The notes beneath the pieces are model-generated. The model worked only from the letters and a program-made list of their open reading frames with translations, searched no databases and was not told where the DNA came from. DNA of 64,000 nucleotides from Pyralis farinalis. Its lineage: Eukaryota > Arthropoda > Insecta > Lepidoptera > Pyralidae. Below, one piece after another: positions 1-9,866 of this stretch. Location: the NCBI GenBank assembly GCA_947507595.1, contig OX382275.1, positions 22,392,568-22,456,567 of the forward strand. Reading direction: 5' to 3'. The translations under genes and the position numbers were made by a program. Positions within the stretch are counted from its first letter, which is position 1; each line of letters opens with the position of its first letter.

Positions 1-1300
1 AAAAAAGAGAAAGAAAAATTAAAGAAGGAGGGTTCTGCTGGAAATTAATAAACTTAAAAGTGTACTTCCCTCAAGCTTCATTTGAAAACCAACATTAGTT
101 CATCAACTTGTCAAACATGGTTTGACCTCGTAGCTCGTAGACTCTTCGTAGCTCGGCTGGTGCTACGAAATTTGGTATATACCTAATCATATTTTATGTG
201 TACATAGCTTATATTTTTTATTTACATAATTTGCTTTAAATATTTGTGTCGGTACAAAATATAATTAATGCAAAATATTAAATAAAAAAAAATCACTTTT
301 TTTTATTATTTTAATAAAATATATTTTTAAGTAAATAAAATTTTCCTTGTACATTGCAATAAAAATTTAAACTGCTAGTACTGTTGTAGCGATATACGTA
401 CTACGCAATTATTTTAACTCGTAAAGTCGTTGAAATAAATATTTTTATTAACTAAAAATCATTTAAATACGTAAAAGTTAAAATTTAAAAGAACATTGTG
501 AATATATTCATATTGATTCTTATTTCTAATTGGAAATAAGAATGAAAATAATAAACAGTAATCGGAATTGAAAACAGTTTATTTAGAACAAGAAATAAAA
601 AAAACAATAATAAAAAAACAGTCAAGTGTGAGTTGGCACTCCCATACAGGGTGCTGTATTAATTAAGTACGTACCATAGATGAACGTACGTAATAAGTTC
701 AATGTTTTCATGAACCAACATAAGTAGACCTCCCCTTTACTTGAACGTGTAGAAAGATGTAGTTCAAGTTAAGTTGGTTTTTAATATTTCTTCGGCACCC
801 ACGACAGCACAAATATTTACAAAGCCTCTTTTATTTTGTATAGCCCTGTTTGCTTATTTAATATTGTTTAATAATAACCGTCACTGAAAGAAGCATTTGA
901 TGTACCAGTACTATGAAGAAGTTGATTGAAGAAATAAAAAAAAAAAATAGTGCCTAATACTTTAATATATTTTTGAATTCTAAATTCAATAATCATTCAT
1001 AATCTCTCAATTTAAATTGGTTAAATAAAAAATATAAAAAAAAAGCCGCGAATTTTTGTCATATTTTATCGTAACTCCTTCCATTGGCCAAAATTATTCA
1101 TTCTTTGCCGAGCTATGGATGACCAATAACGGTACAAATTTTTCTGCGACTGTAAAACCAAGAACGGCACTTCTTGTTTTAATTTGAGAAATCTTACTTT
1201 CTCAGATTTTGTTTAACCTTTTCAATTATTTCAACGGCTTGCCAAACAATTAATGATGACTAAAACATGAAACTTCAACACTGTAGACGTCATATCTATA
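1..1300. other. AT-rich non-coding DNA, no gene seen
   Basis: There is no credible coding frame. The sequence is dominated by A/T runs. Around 612-665 a short segment (AGTCAAGTGTGAGTTGGCAC) resembles the start of the repeat found intact at 12401, 12764 and 60490, so a decayed copy of that repeat may lie here. Around 127-178 the motif CGTAGC recurs several times in a loose inverted arrangement, and a similar CGTAGC-rich patch occurs near 60113-60172. Confidence 0.6.
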
Positions 1301-1305
1301 TTCTT

Positions 1306-1480
1306 TACTAATATATAAAGGGGAAGAGTTCGTTTGAGTGTTTGTATGGACGCGCTAGTCTCGGAAACTACCAGTCGGAATTTTAAAAATAATTTTGCTT
1401 TTGATCTCAATTTTTGACGACGGTTCTAGGCTATTCAACATCACGATACGACCCTTAGAAGTCGAAGAAAAAAGTAGAAA
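1306..1480 (+). repeat. Possible non-autonomous Helitron 5' part
   Basis: The stretch begins with TACTAATATATAAAGG and runs into a line with GAACGCGC-like and CGGAAACTACCAGTCGG-like words, the usual opening of short insect Helitrons as I know them. No 3' CTAG end belongs to it, so it is at most a 5' fragment. The foldback element at 1514 follows directly. Confidence 0.4.
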
Positions 1481-1625
1481 GTAGAAAAAGCGGTTCCAGT
1501 GGTATAATTAATGGATACTATACTATACTGGGATACGCGAGGACGAAATCGCGGGGTGCATCTAGATCATTGTAAAGGTCTTGAGTATTAACAACAGTAA
1601 CTAATCAAATTAATAGCCTTATGAG

Positions 1626-1883
1626 AGATAGGGCACATCAAAGCAGTCTGTCTGGAGAAGTACCTCACCTCACAGAAAACCGCAGCCAAGTAACAACTTC
1701 CTAGAGGGTTGTTATGTTCCTACGTGAGATTGAGGTCACCACCTCCCAAGGAGTTGCTGTGTAAGCAGCAGAGGAGGCATTGCGAGTAATACTTAATATA
1801 TCGCAAACGTTAATAGGGTACGGTACCCGCTTTACATCAGGTGGGCCGTATGCTTGTATACCTCCGACATAGTATAAAAAAAA
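1626..1883 (+). repeat. SINE family 1 body (5'-truncated)
   Basis: It matches the body shared by many copies in this window: AGGGC(G)CATCAAAGCAG, GAAAACCGCAGCCAA, GAGTTGCTGTGTAAGCAGC, CGCTTTACATCAGGTGGGCC, then an A-rich tail. The tRNA-like head is missing. It lies inside the left arm of the foldback element, so it inserted after that element. Confidence 0.75.
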
Positions 1884-2023
1884 ATGGTCTGATCTATGTA
1901 ATAAGACGATTTAAGTCTCAAACAAAAACCTAATACATATTATCATACCATACCATACATAAAACCTAATACTATTCAACTTTCCCCACTGATTTCTAGT
2001 GATTTTCTTTTTATACCACAGAA

Positions 2024-2121
2024 GTGACACGAAGGGAGGCAATCTCATCTTAAACTTGAGGACTCAATACAACTGTATTAAGTCCTTAAGTTATAGATCA
2101 AATTGCCTCCGTTCGTGTCGT
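2024..2121. repeat. Hairpin MITE-like repeat, copy 1
   Basis: Inverted halves starting GGAGGCAAT and ending ATTGCCTCC pair over about 35 bp on each side, and the flanking GTGACACGAA/TTCGTGTCGTC extends the pairing. A second copy lies at 2270-2342. The short size, lack of coding and near-palindromic form fit a miniature inverted-repeat element. Confidence 0.7.
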
Positions 2122-2269
2122 CATCGTCGAATAAATCGTCTTATTACATAAATCAGACCAATGTCATAAGGCTATTAACTTGATTAGTTGCTGTTTTTAG
2201 TACTCGAGACCTTTCCAATAATTTAGAAGCACCCCGCGACTTCGTCCACGCGTATCCCATCATAGTATC

Positions 2270-2342
2270 AGGCAATCTCATCTTAAACTTCAGGACTCTA
2301 CAACTGTATTAAGTCCTTAAGTTATAGATGAGATTGCCTCCC
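2270..2342. repeat. Hairpin MITE-like repeat, copy 2
   Basis: About 73 bp starting AGGCAATCTCATCTTAAAC and ending GATGAGATTGCCTCC. Its two halves are almost exact reverse complements, and it matches the hairpin at 2035-2110. It abuts the right end of the foldback element. Confidence 0.7.
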
Positions 2343-2344
2343 AT

Positions 2345-2660
2345 CTAAATTTAAGATCGTCTGCAATGCTCATATCTTGTCTGTGCTTGTCTGTCACAAT
2401 GTCCTGGTAGATGATAGACCAAATGCTTAAAGGTACACTACAATGCCCTATGTGCGGACTCACTAGAGACTTGTGTAAGTTTTTCCCTTGAGCTGAAATA
2501 CTACTTCGCTCTGTTAAGGCTACCAGTTTCATGGAATAGCATGGTCCCTTCCAGATGACTTGGAAACTGAACTTCGCTTTCTTAGGTCTTTTCGCTAATT
2601 TAGGTCTCAACACCAAGAATCCCAGTGCTCTTAACGATGTTCAGAGGCATGTTCTGGAAT
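2345..2660 (-). repeat. Unidentified diverged repeat, copy 1
   Basis: Not recognised. On the minus strand a 99-codon open frame covers 2317-2616, but its family is unknown. The DNA is weakly similar, in the same orientation, to 42100-42431. Shared words include GCATGTTCTGG with TGCTCTT upstream, and CATGCCC(C/T)ATGT near a GGAC(T/-) run. It may be a remnant of an unidentified element or an old duplication. 2661-2890 is AT-rich with nothing recognisable. Confidence 0.35.
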
Positions 2661-2891
2661 TTATTCGTTTAACGCAAGTTATTAGTTTATCATATCTTTA
2701 TTAAAGAATCAAAATTGCATCGTAAACAATAATACTAAGTCATAAAAATAATATTTTTCGATTTTTCGATTCGATTGGGTTGAGGCATAGGTAGTGCTAC
2801 AGTCTCTTTAGCGATGCCAATTAGACGATTGGTACAACGAATCGTTACTTGTGTATTCTAATACAAAATTAGAGTACGAAACCGGCTCCAG

Positions 2892-3563
2892 TGTAAAAAA
2901 TGATTTAAAAACAATCTTATTTAAATGCTCTAAAAAGAAGAAAATAAACTTTGAATTAAAAAATCAAACCCATCAATTTATTACATTAAACAATTTATCT
3001 ATGTATAAAATTCTCGTGTCACAATGTTAGTTACCATACTCCTCCGAAACGGCTTGACCGATTTTGATGAAATTTTATATGCATATTCAGTAGGTCTGAG
3101 AATCGGCTACTATCTATTTTTCATACCCCTAAGTGATAAGGGTGATCCACCCCAAATATATTTTTTTTATTTTTGCACAATTTTTTTTATGATTATTTTT
3201 TTATGATGTGGCATTAAAAAATACATACAACCCTACATTTTCACCCTTCTACCATCAACCCCTATTTTTATAATACTAAAATAATCCTAGGAATAATTTA
3301 TATGGCAAAACAACGTTTGCCGGGTCAGCTAGTATGATATAAAAGCTTGTTACGAGATTTACTTGTGTAGATGTATACAAAATACATACTTTTTTTCTTA
3401 GATTTACTTATGTCAAGATCAAGTTACATAATTATTACAATCTTGTTTATTTACACAAGTAAATCTTGTGACAAGCTTTTATATCATACAAATTGATGGG
3501 TTTGATTCATTTCAACGTTTATTTCCTTTTTAGAGCATTTAAATACAAGCTTGTTTTTACAAC
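2892..3563. mobile_element. Second foldback element, split by a Helitron
   Basis: Outer arms at about 2892-2980 and 3489-3563 are inverted copies: TTTAAATGCTCTAAAAAG and AATCAAACCCATCAATTT on the left answer their reverse complements on the right. Inner arms at 3333-3369 and 3453-3489 are also inverted copies (TATGATATAAAAGCTTGT with its complement, then AGATTTACTTGTGTA). The left side is interrupted by the 335-bp Helitron at 2998-3332. No coding sequence is present. Confidence 0.7.
2998..3332 (+). mobile_element. Short non-autonomous Helitron
   Basis: The element starts TCTATGTATAAAATTC after an A and ends GCCGGGTCAGCTAG before a T. This is the TC...CTAG form with A/T insertion that defines Helitrons. 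The internal ACGGCTTGACCGATTTTGATG is typical of short insect Helitrons. It has no Rep or helicase. The 3' end is the same as that of the larger Helitron at 21386, so that family could have supplied the transposition functions. Confidence 0.75.
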
Positions 3564-3599
3564 ATTTTGTTATTTTTTAGTTATCGTTGTGTTATTGTA

Positions 3600-4080
3600 T
3601 CTAAATGTTTCTTAATCTGTACATTTCATTTAAAGCATCATTGTTGGCTGGTCGTTTGCTCGTTAACTTAGTACACAAGTTCTTCAACAAGGAGATCTTC
3701 TAGTGATTTGACTCAAAAGGCCACTTATGCTTGACCAGCAGCGAAGAGCTTTGAACCTAAATAGAAAACGGCGTGGTCGACAATACTACCTTGCATTTTG
3801 TGTACTGCGCAATTCCAGCATAATATTGGCAACATCATTCGTTCAGCAGTACCGTGTTCATACTTTGCTGGAAATTGTACAGACTTGGGTTGAATAAGGT
3901 GAAGACCATCTATATTGAAATCCAAACGAATGGATGGTATGTCACTATCATACATTTTTGCTTTCCGGAAGCAGGGCCATATGATTTCTGTAATATATCC
4001 AGTCCATCATTCACCAGATCTTTGGACACATCTAGATTATAACGCAACATCTTCTGGACCCAATTAATATTTCTAACTCC
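3600..4080 (-). pseudogene. Pif1-type helicase remnant (Helitron-associated type)
   Basis: Read on the minus strand with several frame changes, the stretch gives MLRYNLDVSKDLVN, then LIQPKSVQFPAKY, then CAVHKMQGSIVDHAVFYLG and KLFAAGQA. These words belong to the C-terminal third of Pif1-like superfamily 1 helicases; the HKMQGS segment sits at the late helicase motif. Stops and frameshifts are frequent (a stop directly follows AAGQA), and the Walker motifs are absent, so it cannot be functional. Such helicases are usually carried by Helitrons or related elements in insects. The direct neighbour on the left is the foldback element ending at 3563. Confidence 0.65.
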
Positions 4081-4119
4081 TTACGTGGGCTACGTAAAAT
4101 AAAATTACTGCACACACGC

Positions 4120-4225
4120 TACGGCTAGCTGGAAGAAATCTCTTAAAGAGATGAGCTCACCATTGTACACTATTTTCAATGTAACTAACTCTGTGTGTAA
4201 TGTTATGCAATAAAGAATATATACG
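4120..4225 (+). repeat. LINE 3'-end remnant
   Basis: The segment GCTGGAAGAAATCTCTTAAA, GAGCTCACCATTGTACAC and TATGCAATAAAGAATA follows the usual layout of insect LINE 3' untranslated ends (small stem, TTGTAC, AATAAA). A matching piece is at 8107-8195. No coding part remains. Confidence 0.5.
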
Positions 4226-4324
4226 TAAGGAGTTAGTTTCTTGTCTTATTTATATCGGATGGTACAATATTATTAAAATCTATGTTGTCATTTTTTCGAG
4301 TACAATCTATGTTGAACACAGACG

Positions 4325-4545
4325 TCAGTTTATTCGCATTCTTCTAAGCAAACCCTTTAATTTGATACCCATATTAGAAGGAGAAATAAAATAACCATTC
4401 CGCCATCTTGGGCGGATTTAGAGTGATGTCTTTCTATTTTTTTTTTAATTCTTCTCAGCAAACTATCATTTGACACCCATATCATGGGAATGCACAAAAA
4501 ATTATTAGTCCGCCATCTTGGACCGTCTGCCATATTGAATTGAGA
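4325..4545. repeat. Diverged tandem pair, unit about 110 bp
   Basis: Two successive units share ATTCTTCT(A/C)AGCAAAC, GA(T/C)ACCCATAT and CCGCCATCTTGG at the same spacing (4339-4420 and 4450-4540). This is a dispersed non-coding repeat; the function is unknown. Confidence 0.5.
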
Positions 4546-4907
4546 ATGACATAACTTAGCTAACCATTTATTGTCATCCAAACTAAACGTGTATGCTAAA
4601 TATTATCTCAATCGGTTAAGGATAACTGCTTGAAAATTCAGTTGTAAGATTTGACCCGAACATACAAACATTGCAAGTTAAATAAAAGCTTGTAAAAGAT
4701 ATAAGATAGGGCGACGTTATATCCTCGAAACTCTTGATGCAGCGGGCATTAAATAATAATAATAAATAAATAAAAATTGTCAGACAAATTACACAGCACC
4801 ACCTAGCCTCAAAGTAAGCGAAGCTTGTATTATGGGTACTAGACAACTGATAAACATACGTAAATACATTTTTTTTTGTAAATACATACTTATTATACAT
4901 AGAAAAT

Positions 4908-5033
4908 ACCCAGACCAAGACAAACAGACATGTTCATGCACACAAATGTTTGTATTATGTGGGAATCAAACCCACGAGCGTTGGTGTCAAAGTAGTGTGT
5001 AACAACGCCTTTCACCACTGCGCCACCGAGCTC
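4908..5033 (-). repeat. SINE family 1, tRNA-like head only
   Basis: On the minus strand it reads GAGCTCGGTGGCGCAGTGGT (A-box region), then TTTGACACCAACGCTCGTGG and GGGTTTGATTCCCAC (B-box region), and CTGTTTGTCTTGGTCTGGGT. These are internal RNA polymerase III promoter boxes of a tRNA-derived SINE. The body is missing on the distal side. Confidence 0.75.
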
Positions 5034-5039
5034 GTCAAT

Positions 5040-5950
5040 TGAAGATGTCTTCAAGCTCTTGGACTGCAAAGGCTACTTTATAAACAAATAATGTATTCGC
5101 CAGTTGAATGCATTCCTTCGTTCTATGTGCTATGCTATCTCCAAGTCGTTTCTCTTATCTGACATCACACACTCAACTTCTTTAGCCGGACTACTGCCGC
5201 ATCAGGTCGCAGACTTTGAGAACCTCTACAACTTTGATTCAACGTCGAATTTCTTCGTTCTGCATTCTCATTATGTATATAAATAAGTACTAAGTTTTTC
5301 CTTCCTTAGTAACACCGCCTTTTTTTTAATTTGCCTTGAAAATGTTGTTTTTAGCATTAAAACTTGTTGCATACACAAACACACAAACAAATTTTATTAT
5401 TTCCAAGAAATATTTTATACAATACAATACTAAACTCTTTATTGTACCAATAAAATATACAAATATACATAGTCTATATAGGAAAGTACAATAGGCGGCC
5501 TTATCGCTAATGCAATTTCTTCCAGGCAACCTTAACTTAAAGGATAGTTGACATAAATAAAGGTAATTATACTATATTTCCTAAAATCCGTATTACGCAA
5601 ACAAAGCTTATTTTATTTATCTAAATCTTGACATATTCAAAAATGTGACTTTCTATTTCAGACTATATATAACTCTCTTAACTCACAAGTTGATGCGATA
5701 TTTTTATATGCTAACATAATGTATCATTATAATGTCATATAACGCCTAGATCTATTACCTAATATTTTAATACATGTTATCATGTCAGCGATGGGTGTAT
5801 AGCATCTGGCACGTGAGAGTACGTCAAGTTGACACTTTGACCTTTATACCGTTCTTATACCGAACGTAATATGTAGAAGTTACAATCGTACTATAGTGTC
5901 AAGTATGTTGTGCTCTGAGCATTAGTCACGCAAGTATTAGTATCGATACT
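5040..5950. other. Unannotated AT-rich stretch
   Basis: No recognised gene or repeat. The open frames (for example 5104-5286) are short and have no family signature. The mariner at 5964 follows. Confidence 0.5.
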
Positions 5951-5963
5951 GCCGAGATACTAC

Positions 5964-7275
5964 TCTGTGTAAAAAGTATCGGGAATATGTCAATAAAAAG
6001 ACCCGCGTAAAAGAGGTCGTTCTAATTTTTTTACTGCATGTTGGTAGCACTGTACTGATTTAGCGCGCAAAATTTGAGCGGGATCTGTCATTTAATTTGT
6101 TTTAAACTACACTTTTTGTTGGTCATAGTTTTGAGTCCTCGGCGATTTTTACAATGGAAAATATTGTTGAACAAAGAGTGTGCCTTAAATTTTGTGTTTC
6201 AAATGATATTTCATGTGGTGAATCACTAAAAATGTTGCGAAATACCTACGGCGAATCGTGTATATCGAAAACAAGGGCTTATGAATGGTATAAGGCTTTT
6301 AAAGAAGGCCGAGAAGTAGTAGTAGACTTGCCTCGTTCTGGTAGACCTTCAACCGCTACGACCAGAGAAAACATCGACAGAATCAAGAAGCTAGTGCTCG
6401 AAAATCGACGTATGAGTCTGAGAGAGTTGGCTAGTGAGGTGAACATATATTTTAAGTCCGTCCACAACATTCTCATTGACATTTTAGGCATGAAACGCGT
6501 CGCCGCTCGACTAGTTCCAAAAGAGCTCAATTTTGTTCAAAAAGCGCAGCGAAAGCATGTCGCTGAAGACATGGTTTCCCGAGCTTCTACGGATCCGACC
6601 TTTATGAAACGTATAATAACTGGCGACGAGACATGGGTTTATGAGTACGACATGCAAACAAGCCAACAGTCTTCAGAATGGCGTCTCGAAAACGAGCCGA
6701 AACCCAAAAAACCGCGGCAAAGTCGCTCCAAAATCAAGGTGATGCTGACAGTTTTTTTTGACTACCGTGGTGTGGTTCACTCCGAATTCCTTCCAGAGGG
6801 AGAAACAGTGAATAAAGAATATTATTTAGGCGTCATGAAGCGTTTGCGTGAGAGTATCCGCCGAAAACGTCCAGATTTGTGGCAACACAACTCATGGATG
6901 CTGCACCATGATAATGCACCATCACACACAGCCATTATAGTGAAAGAGTTTTTAGCGAAAAATTCAACAAAAGTTCTCGACCAAGCACCGTATTCACCTG
7001 ATATGGCTCCGTCTGACTTTTTTTTATTTCCCAAGTTAAAATTACCACTTCGAGGAAAACGTTTTGAGTCGATAGAAGCCATAAAAGAAAATTCGCTGAA
7101 TGAGCTAAAGGCCATACCGCAAATAGCCTATGAAAAATGTATGGAAGACTGGGTGAAGCGGTGGAGATGTTGTATTGCAAGCGATGGGGCCTACTTTGAA
7201 GGCGATAAAATAAATTTAGATGAATAATTTGTATTTTTTGTTTTATTGACAAATTCCCGATACTTAGTACACAGA
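5964..7275 (+). mobile_element. Complete mariner element with 35-bp terminal inverted repeats
   Basis: The terminal repeats 5964-5998 and 7241-7275 match at 32 of 35 positions when one is reversed; the core is AAGTATCGGGAAT followed by TGTCAATAAAA. They bracket one intact transposase gene. TA dinucleotides lie close outside (5961-5962 and 7279-7280), but not at symmetric distances, so the exact insertion ends are unsure by one to three bases. The size (about 1.3 kb) is normal for mariner. Confidence 0.88.
6154..7227 (+). CDS. Mariner transposase, intact, DD34D
   Basis: This 357-residue protein should cut and paste its own element by a DDE-type strand transfer at TA sites, acting in the nucleus as a dimer bound to the terminal repeats. 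Residues 5-60 form the first helix-turn-helix (SKTRAYEWYKAFKEGREVV), and 75-120 the second, ending at the family word GMKRVAARLVPKEL. The catalytic triad is complete: D158 in TGDETWVYEYD, D253 in LHHDNAPSHTA, and D288 in YSPDMAPSDFFLFP, with 34 residues between the last two. The length is full for the family. The ATG at 6154 is preceded by 156 bases of leader after the terminal repeat. There is no internal stop or frameshift, unlike every other transposase in the window. Whether it is transcribed or active cannot be told from sequence. Confidence 0.95.
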   Translation: MENIVEQRVCLKFCVSNDISCGESLKMLRNTYGESCISKTRAYEWYKAFKEGREVVVDLPRSGRPSTATTRENIDRIKKLVLENRRMSLRELASEVNIYFKSVHNILIDILGMKRVAARLVPKELNFVQKAQRKHVAEDMVSRASTDPTFMKRIITGDETWVYEYDMQTSQQSSEWRLENEPKPKKPRQSRSKIKVMLTVFFDYRGVVHSEFLPEGETVNKEYYLGVMKRLRESIRRKRPDLWQHNSWMLHHDNAPSHTAIIVKEFLAKNSTKVLDQAPYSPDMAPSDFFLFPKLKLPLRGKRFESIEAIKENSLNELKAIPQIAYEKCMEDWVKRWRCCIASDGAYFEGDKINLDE

Positions 7276-8700
7276 ATGTATATTAAAACTTCTTCGCTTC
7301 GCATCTCTTATTATATTTAGCTTAGAACAGGATTTCCTAACCCAAAGTACATGAACAACAGAAAGCATGGCGGCATTAGCGCTTGAGGTCGTGTTACATT
7401 TAAAAATGTAGATTACTCATTCGCTTTACTGATCGCTTGTTAAGGTCGTGAATGTTTTTTATTTTAATATAAGTATGTTCGAAAATTGAGTGTCAGTATT
7501 TTTTTAGTTTTGTAAGTGGTCCGTACCAACAAAAATATTAAGAAACCCTCACTTAGAGGGTGGTGACTGCAAATACATACGTGATCAAAATAACTATCGC
7601 CTATTAAAATACATTACATACAAAACAGAATCATTTTTTTATAGATTACCATTTTGCATTTTAATACGGCACAATACAAATTAAGTTGAAGTTTGTAACA
7701 AAATGCAGTGTTAGTCAAGCGGATTAATGTTACATTATAATAGTATAATACAATAGTAATATAATACATAATAATATATCACACGAACAAACATATAACT
7801 CTTTTGAGTTGTTCAAATCTCGTTGCCAAGGATTCTTCAGTATAGACACGGAAGCTAGGAATAATGTTTATCTTGAGCAATGTACTCGGTTTCACTACAT
7901 TCGCACCTAGTTTGAATGTGTTTTTGCTTAGGTACTTATATATGTATGACTTTTCTTTAACTTTTATTTTCTTTGTGTTATATGTATCTGTTTTTACTGT
8001 TGCAATGAAACATGTTATTAGTTCATGATATTTTAGTTAAAGAAGGCACAGATAGTTTCTCTGCTTATATATGTATTACATATTCCTTCTAAGCCTATAA
8101 AGGTAGGCTGGACGAGATCTCTTACAGAGATAAATACGCTTTTGTACATACTAAACATGTTATGTATATTTGTGCAATAAAGAGATTACAACAACAACAT
8201 AACTAGATACAACATTAATTACTGTTACATAAATAAATATAATGTCCAGCGCGAGGTACGGAGTTGGATAGGTAGCCAAAAGCGACCAGGCTACCAAACA
8301 TATTGGTGTACTCACAACTAACAAACTTGTGGCATTACGAAAGTAAATTTTTTACGAAGTAAATTAAACCATAATAAACTCATTATTTAAATATAATATC
8401 TATTATTTTCATTCTGAAGAAAAATAATTAATTTGTGTTAATAAATGTAACACCCAGTTACATAATAAAATAGTATCCTAATTAAAAATACAACTACAAA
8501 TTAAAATTACCTAAACATAAACTATAAAAATATTATAAGTAAAGTCCTTTGGGTAAGGTCATTTAGTCCTTTTTGTTTATTTGTATAAAAATGTTCTCTT
8601 AGTTATATATATTTCCATTTAGTTTTATAGTAGACAATGTAAGAAACAGAGATGGTCTTAAAAGATTATTTTTCTATCTAGTATCGGCATTAAAATAAAA
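7276..8700. other. Unannotated stretch with a LINE 3'-end remnant
   Basis: Mostly AT-rich, without a coding frame. At 8107-8200 the words GGCTGGACGAGATCTCTTAC, TTTTGTACATACT and GTGCAATAAAGAG repeat the LINE 3'-end layout seen at 4120-4225. Nothing else was recognised. Confidence 0.5.
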
Positions 8701-8709
8701 GCTCTGTTC

Positions 8710-8947
8710 GTACCTAGTTCGGACATGTAGAAAGAATGCAGGAAGAAAGAATCATGAAACAGATATATAATGCGAAAGCAGAAGGATGTGGGAACCGAGC
8801 AAGATCGAGACTAACCTACCATGACCAAATTGATCGTGTTTTATCAGAACGTGATGTCAGGAGTCTTAGAGACCAGCGAGCGTGCATGAGAAGACCTATG
8901 AGTGAGGTATGAATGGACAGAGTCGTATAGCGCTCGGTCCTCTCTGC
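8710..8947 (+). pseudogene. RTE-like LINE 3' fragment (family B)
   Basis: A short piece of the LINE C-terminus and tail. It translates with breaks to FGHVERMQEERIMKQIYNAK, then a glycine/arginine stretch, LTYHDQIDRVLSE, and the end region with CTCTCTGCCTACTCCGC. Family B copies elsewhere (24455-25028) show the full C-terminus. This copy is 5'-truncated and has no reverse transcriptase core. It is joined directly to an inverted piece of the same family at 8950. Confidence 0.7.
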
Positions 8948-8949
8948 CT

Positions 8950-9043
8950 ACTCCGCACTACTTCGAGCACGCTCTCCGGTTTCTAGGACTCCTGCCATCA
9001 TCTTCTGATAAAACACGACCAATTTGTTCATGGTAGGTATAAT
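8950..9043 (-). pseudogene. RTE-like LINE 3' fragment (family B), inverted
   Basis: On the minus strand TACCTACCATGAACAAATTG, GTCGTGTTTTATCAGAAG and GAGAGCGTGCTCGAAG match the end of family B. Together with 8710-8947 it makes a tail-to-tail inverted pair. Confidence 0.65.
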
Positions 9044-9299
9044 AATTCTTTAATTATATTTTGCATTGATAGGGTATCTTTTAAAACGCGAGGTAGTAAG
9101 ATAAGGTAAAGATATTAATTAAACGACATATTAAATATAGAGTAGTAGAGAGCCGTCCATTGAATGAGGAATGTTTTGAAAGGATGTAGAAAACGTGTAA
9201 TTGAAAATGCAAAACATTCATGAATCACCGAAGTGGATTGCTACACTTGTTTTATTAAACACGAGCTAAACGGCGATAAATATTTATATGTTATGTATC

Positions 9300-9408
9300 T
9301 GGCTCAGGGTCGGCAACGAGAGAGTTCGGACCTTGGAGTATCAAGTGTCTATAGGCTGCGATAACTGCTTAGCATTCAGGCAGGTGGTACGCTTTTTATC
9401 TTCGTAGA
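9300..9408. repeat. Dispersed repeat fragment
   Basis: CAAGTGTCTATAGGCTGCGA, TAACTGCTTAGCATTCAGGC and the following CTTCGTAGAATAAAAAA resemble the 3' end of a common insect retroelement. The family is not identified. 9044-9299 and 9409-9636 hold nothing recognisable. Confidence 0.4.
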
Positions 9409-9636
9409 ATAAAAAAGGAGATCTATATTATGTGGCCATATACAGGATTATATCGACACATGATAAGTCTACCCTCTGGACGGGAGCGCCTTAGGAATAT
9501 AGACCACACAGTGATCCGAAATGAAAAATGACTTACACAGTCTGTACAAAAAATATTAAAATTTAACAGCGCGAATGTTCTGAGTTAAATTTATGCAAAT
9601 CTATACTAGGTTTGAGTGGCACACAAAAGTCCATTG

Positions 9637-9866
9637 ATTTCGACATGCAGAAAGAATGCAGGAGGAAATAATGACGAAACAGATACATAATGCGAAGGAT
9701 ATTGGAGCGGAAGAAAGCTAAGACTCACCTTCCACGATCAAATTGATAGAGTTTTATCAGAAGGTGATGTAAGGAGCTTTTGGAGCTGTGAACGTTAAAG
9801 GAGCAAGTGAGGTATATAAGGTCCGAGTCCGCATAGGCCTTGACTTAAAAATATAGATAGATAATC
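9637..9866 (+). pseudogene. RTE-like LINE 3' fragment (family B)
   Basis: ACATGCAGAAAGAATGCAGG, ATGACGAAACAGATACATAA, TTTTATCAGAAGGTGATGT and the terminal GATAGATA tail place this at the family B 3' end. It carries only the last roughly 60 codons, with frame breaks. The short tetranucleotide tail is how RTE-type LINEs usually end. Confidence 0.65.

Larger units (their letters stand above)
1514..2269. mobile_element. Compound foldback element with about 135-bp inverted arms
   Basis: The left arm (1514-1620 plus 1884-1911) is the reverse complement of the right arm (2130-2269) with scattered mismatches. Matching words include GGGATACGCG, GCGGGGTGC, AGGTCT and TAATAGCCTT. The left arm is split by a SINE body (about 1626-1883); the right arm shows the unsplit sequence. 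A separate hairpin (2024-2121) sits in the centre. No coding sequence is present, so this is a non-autonomous inverted-repeat element. Its superfamily cannot be fixed because no clear target duplication is visible. Confidence 0.75.
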
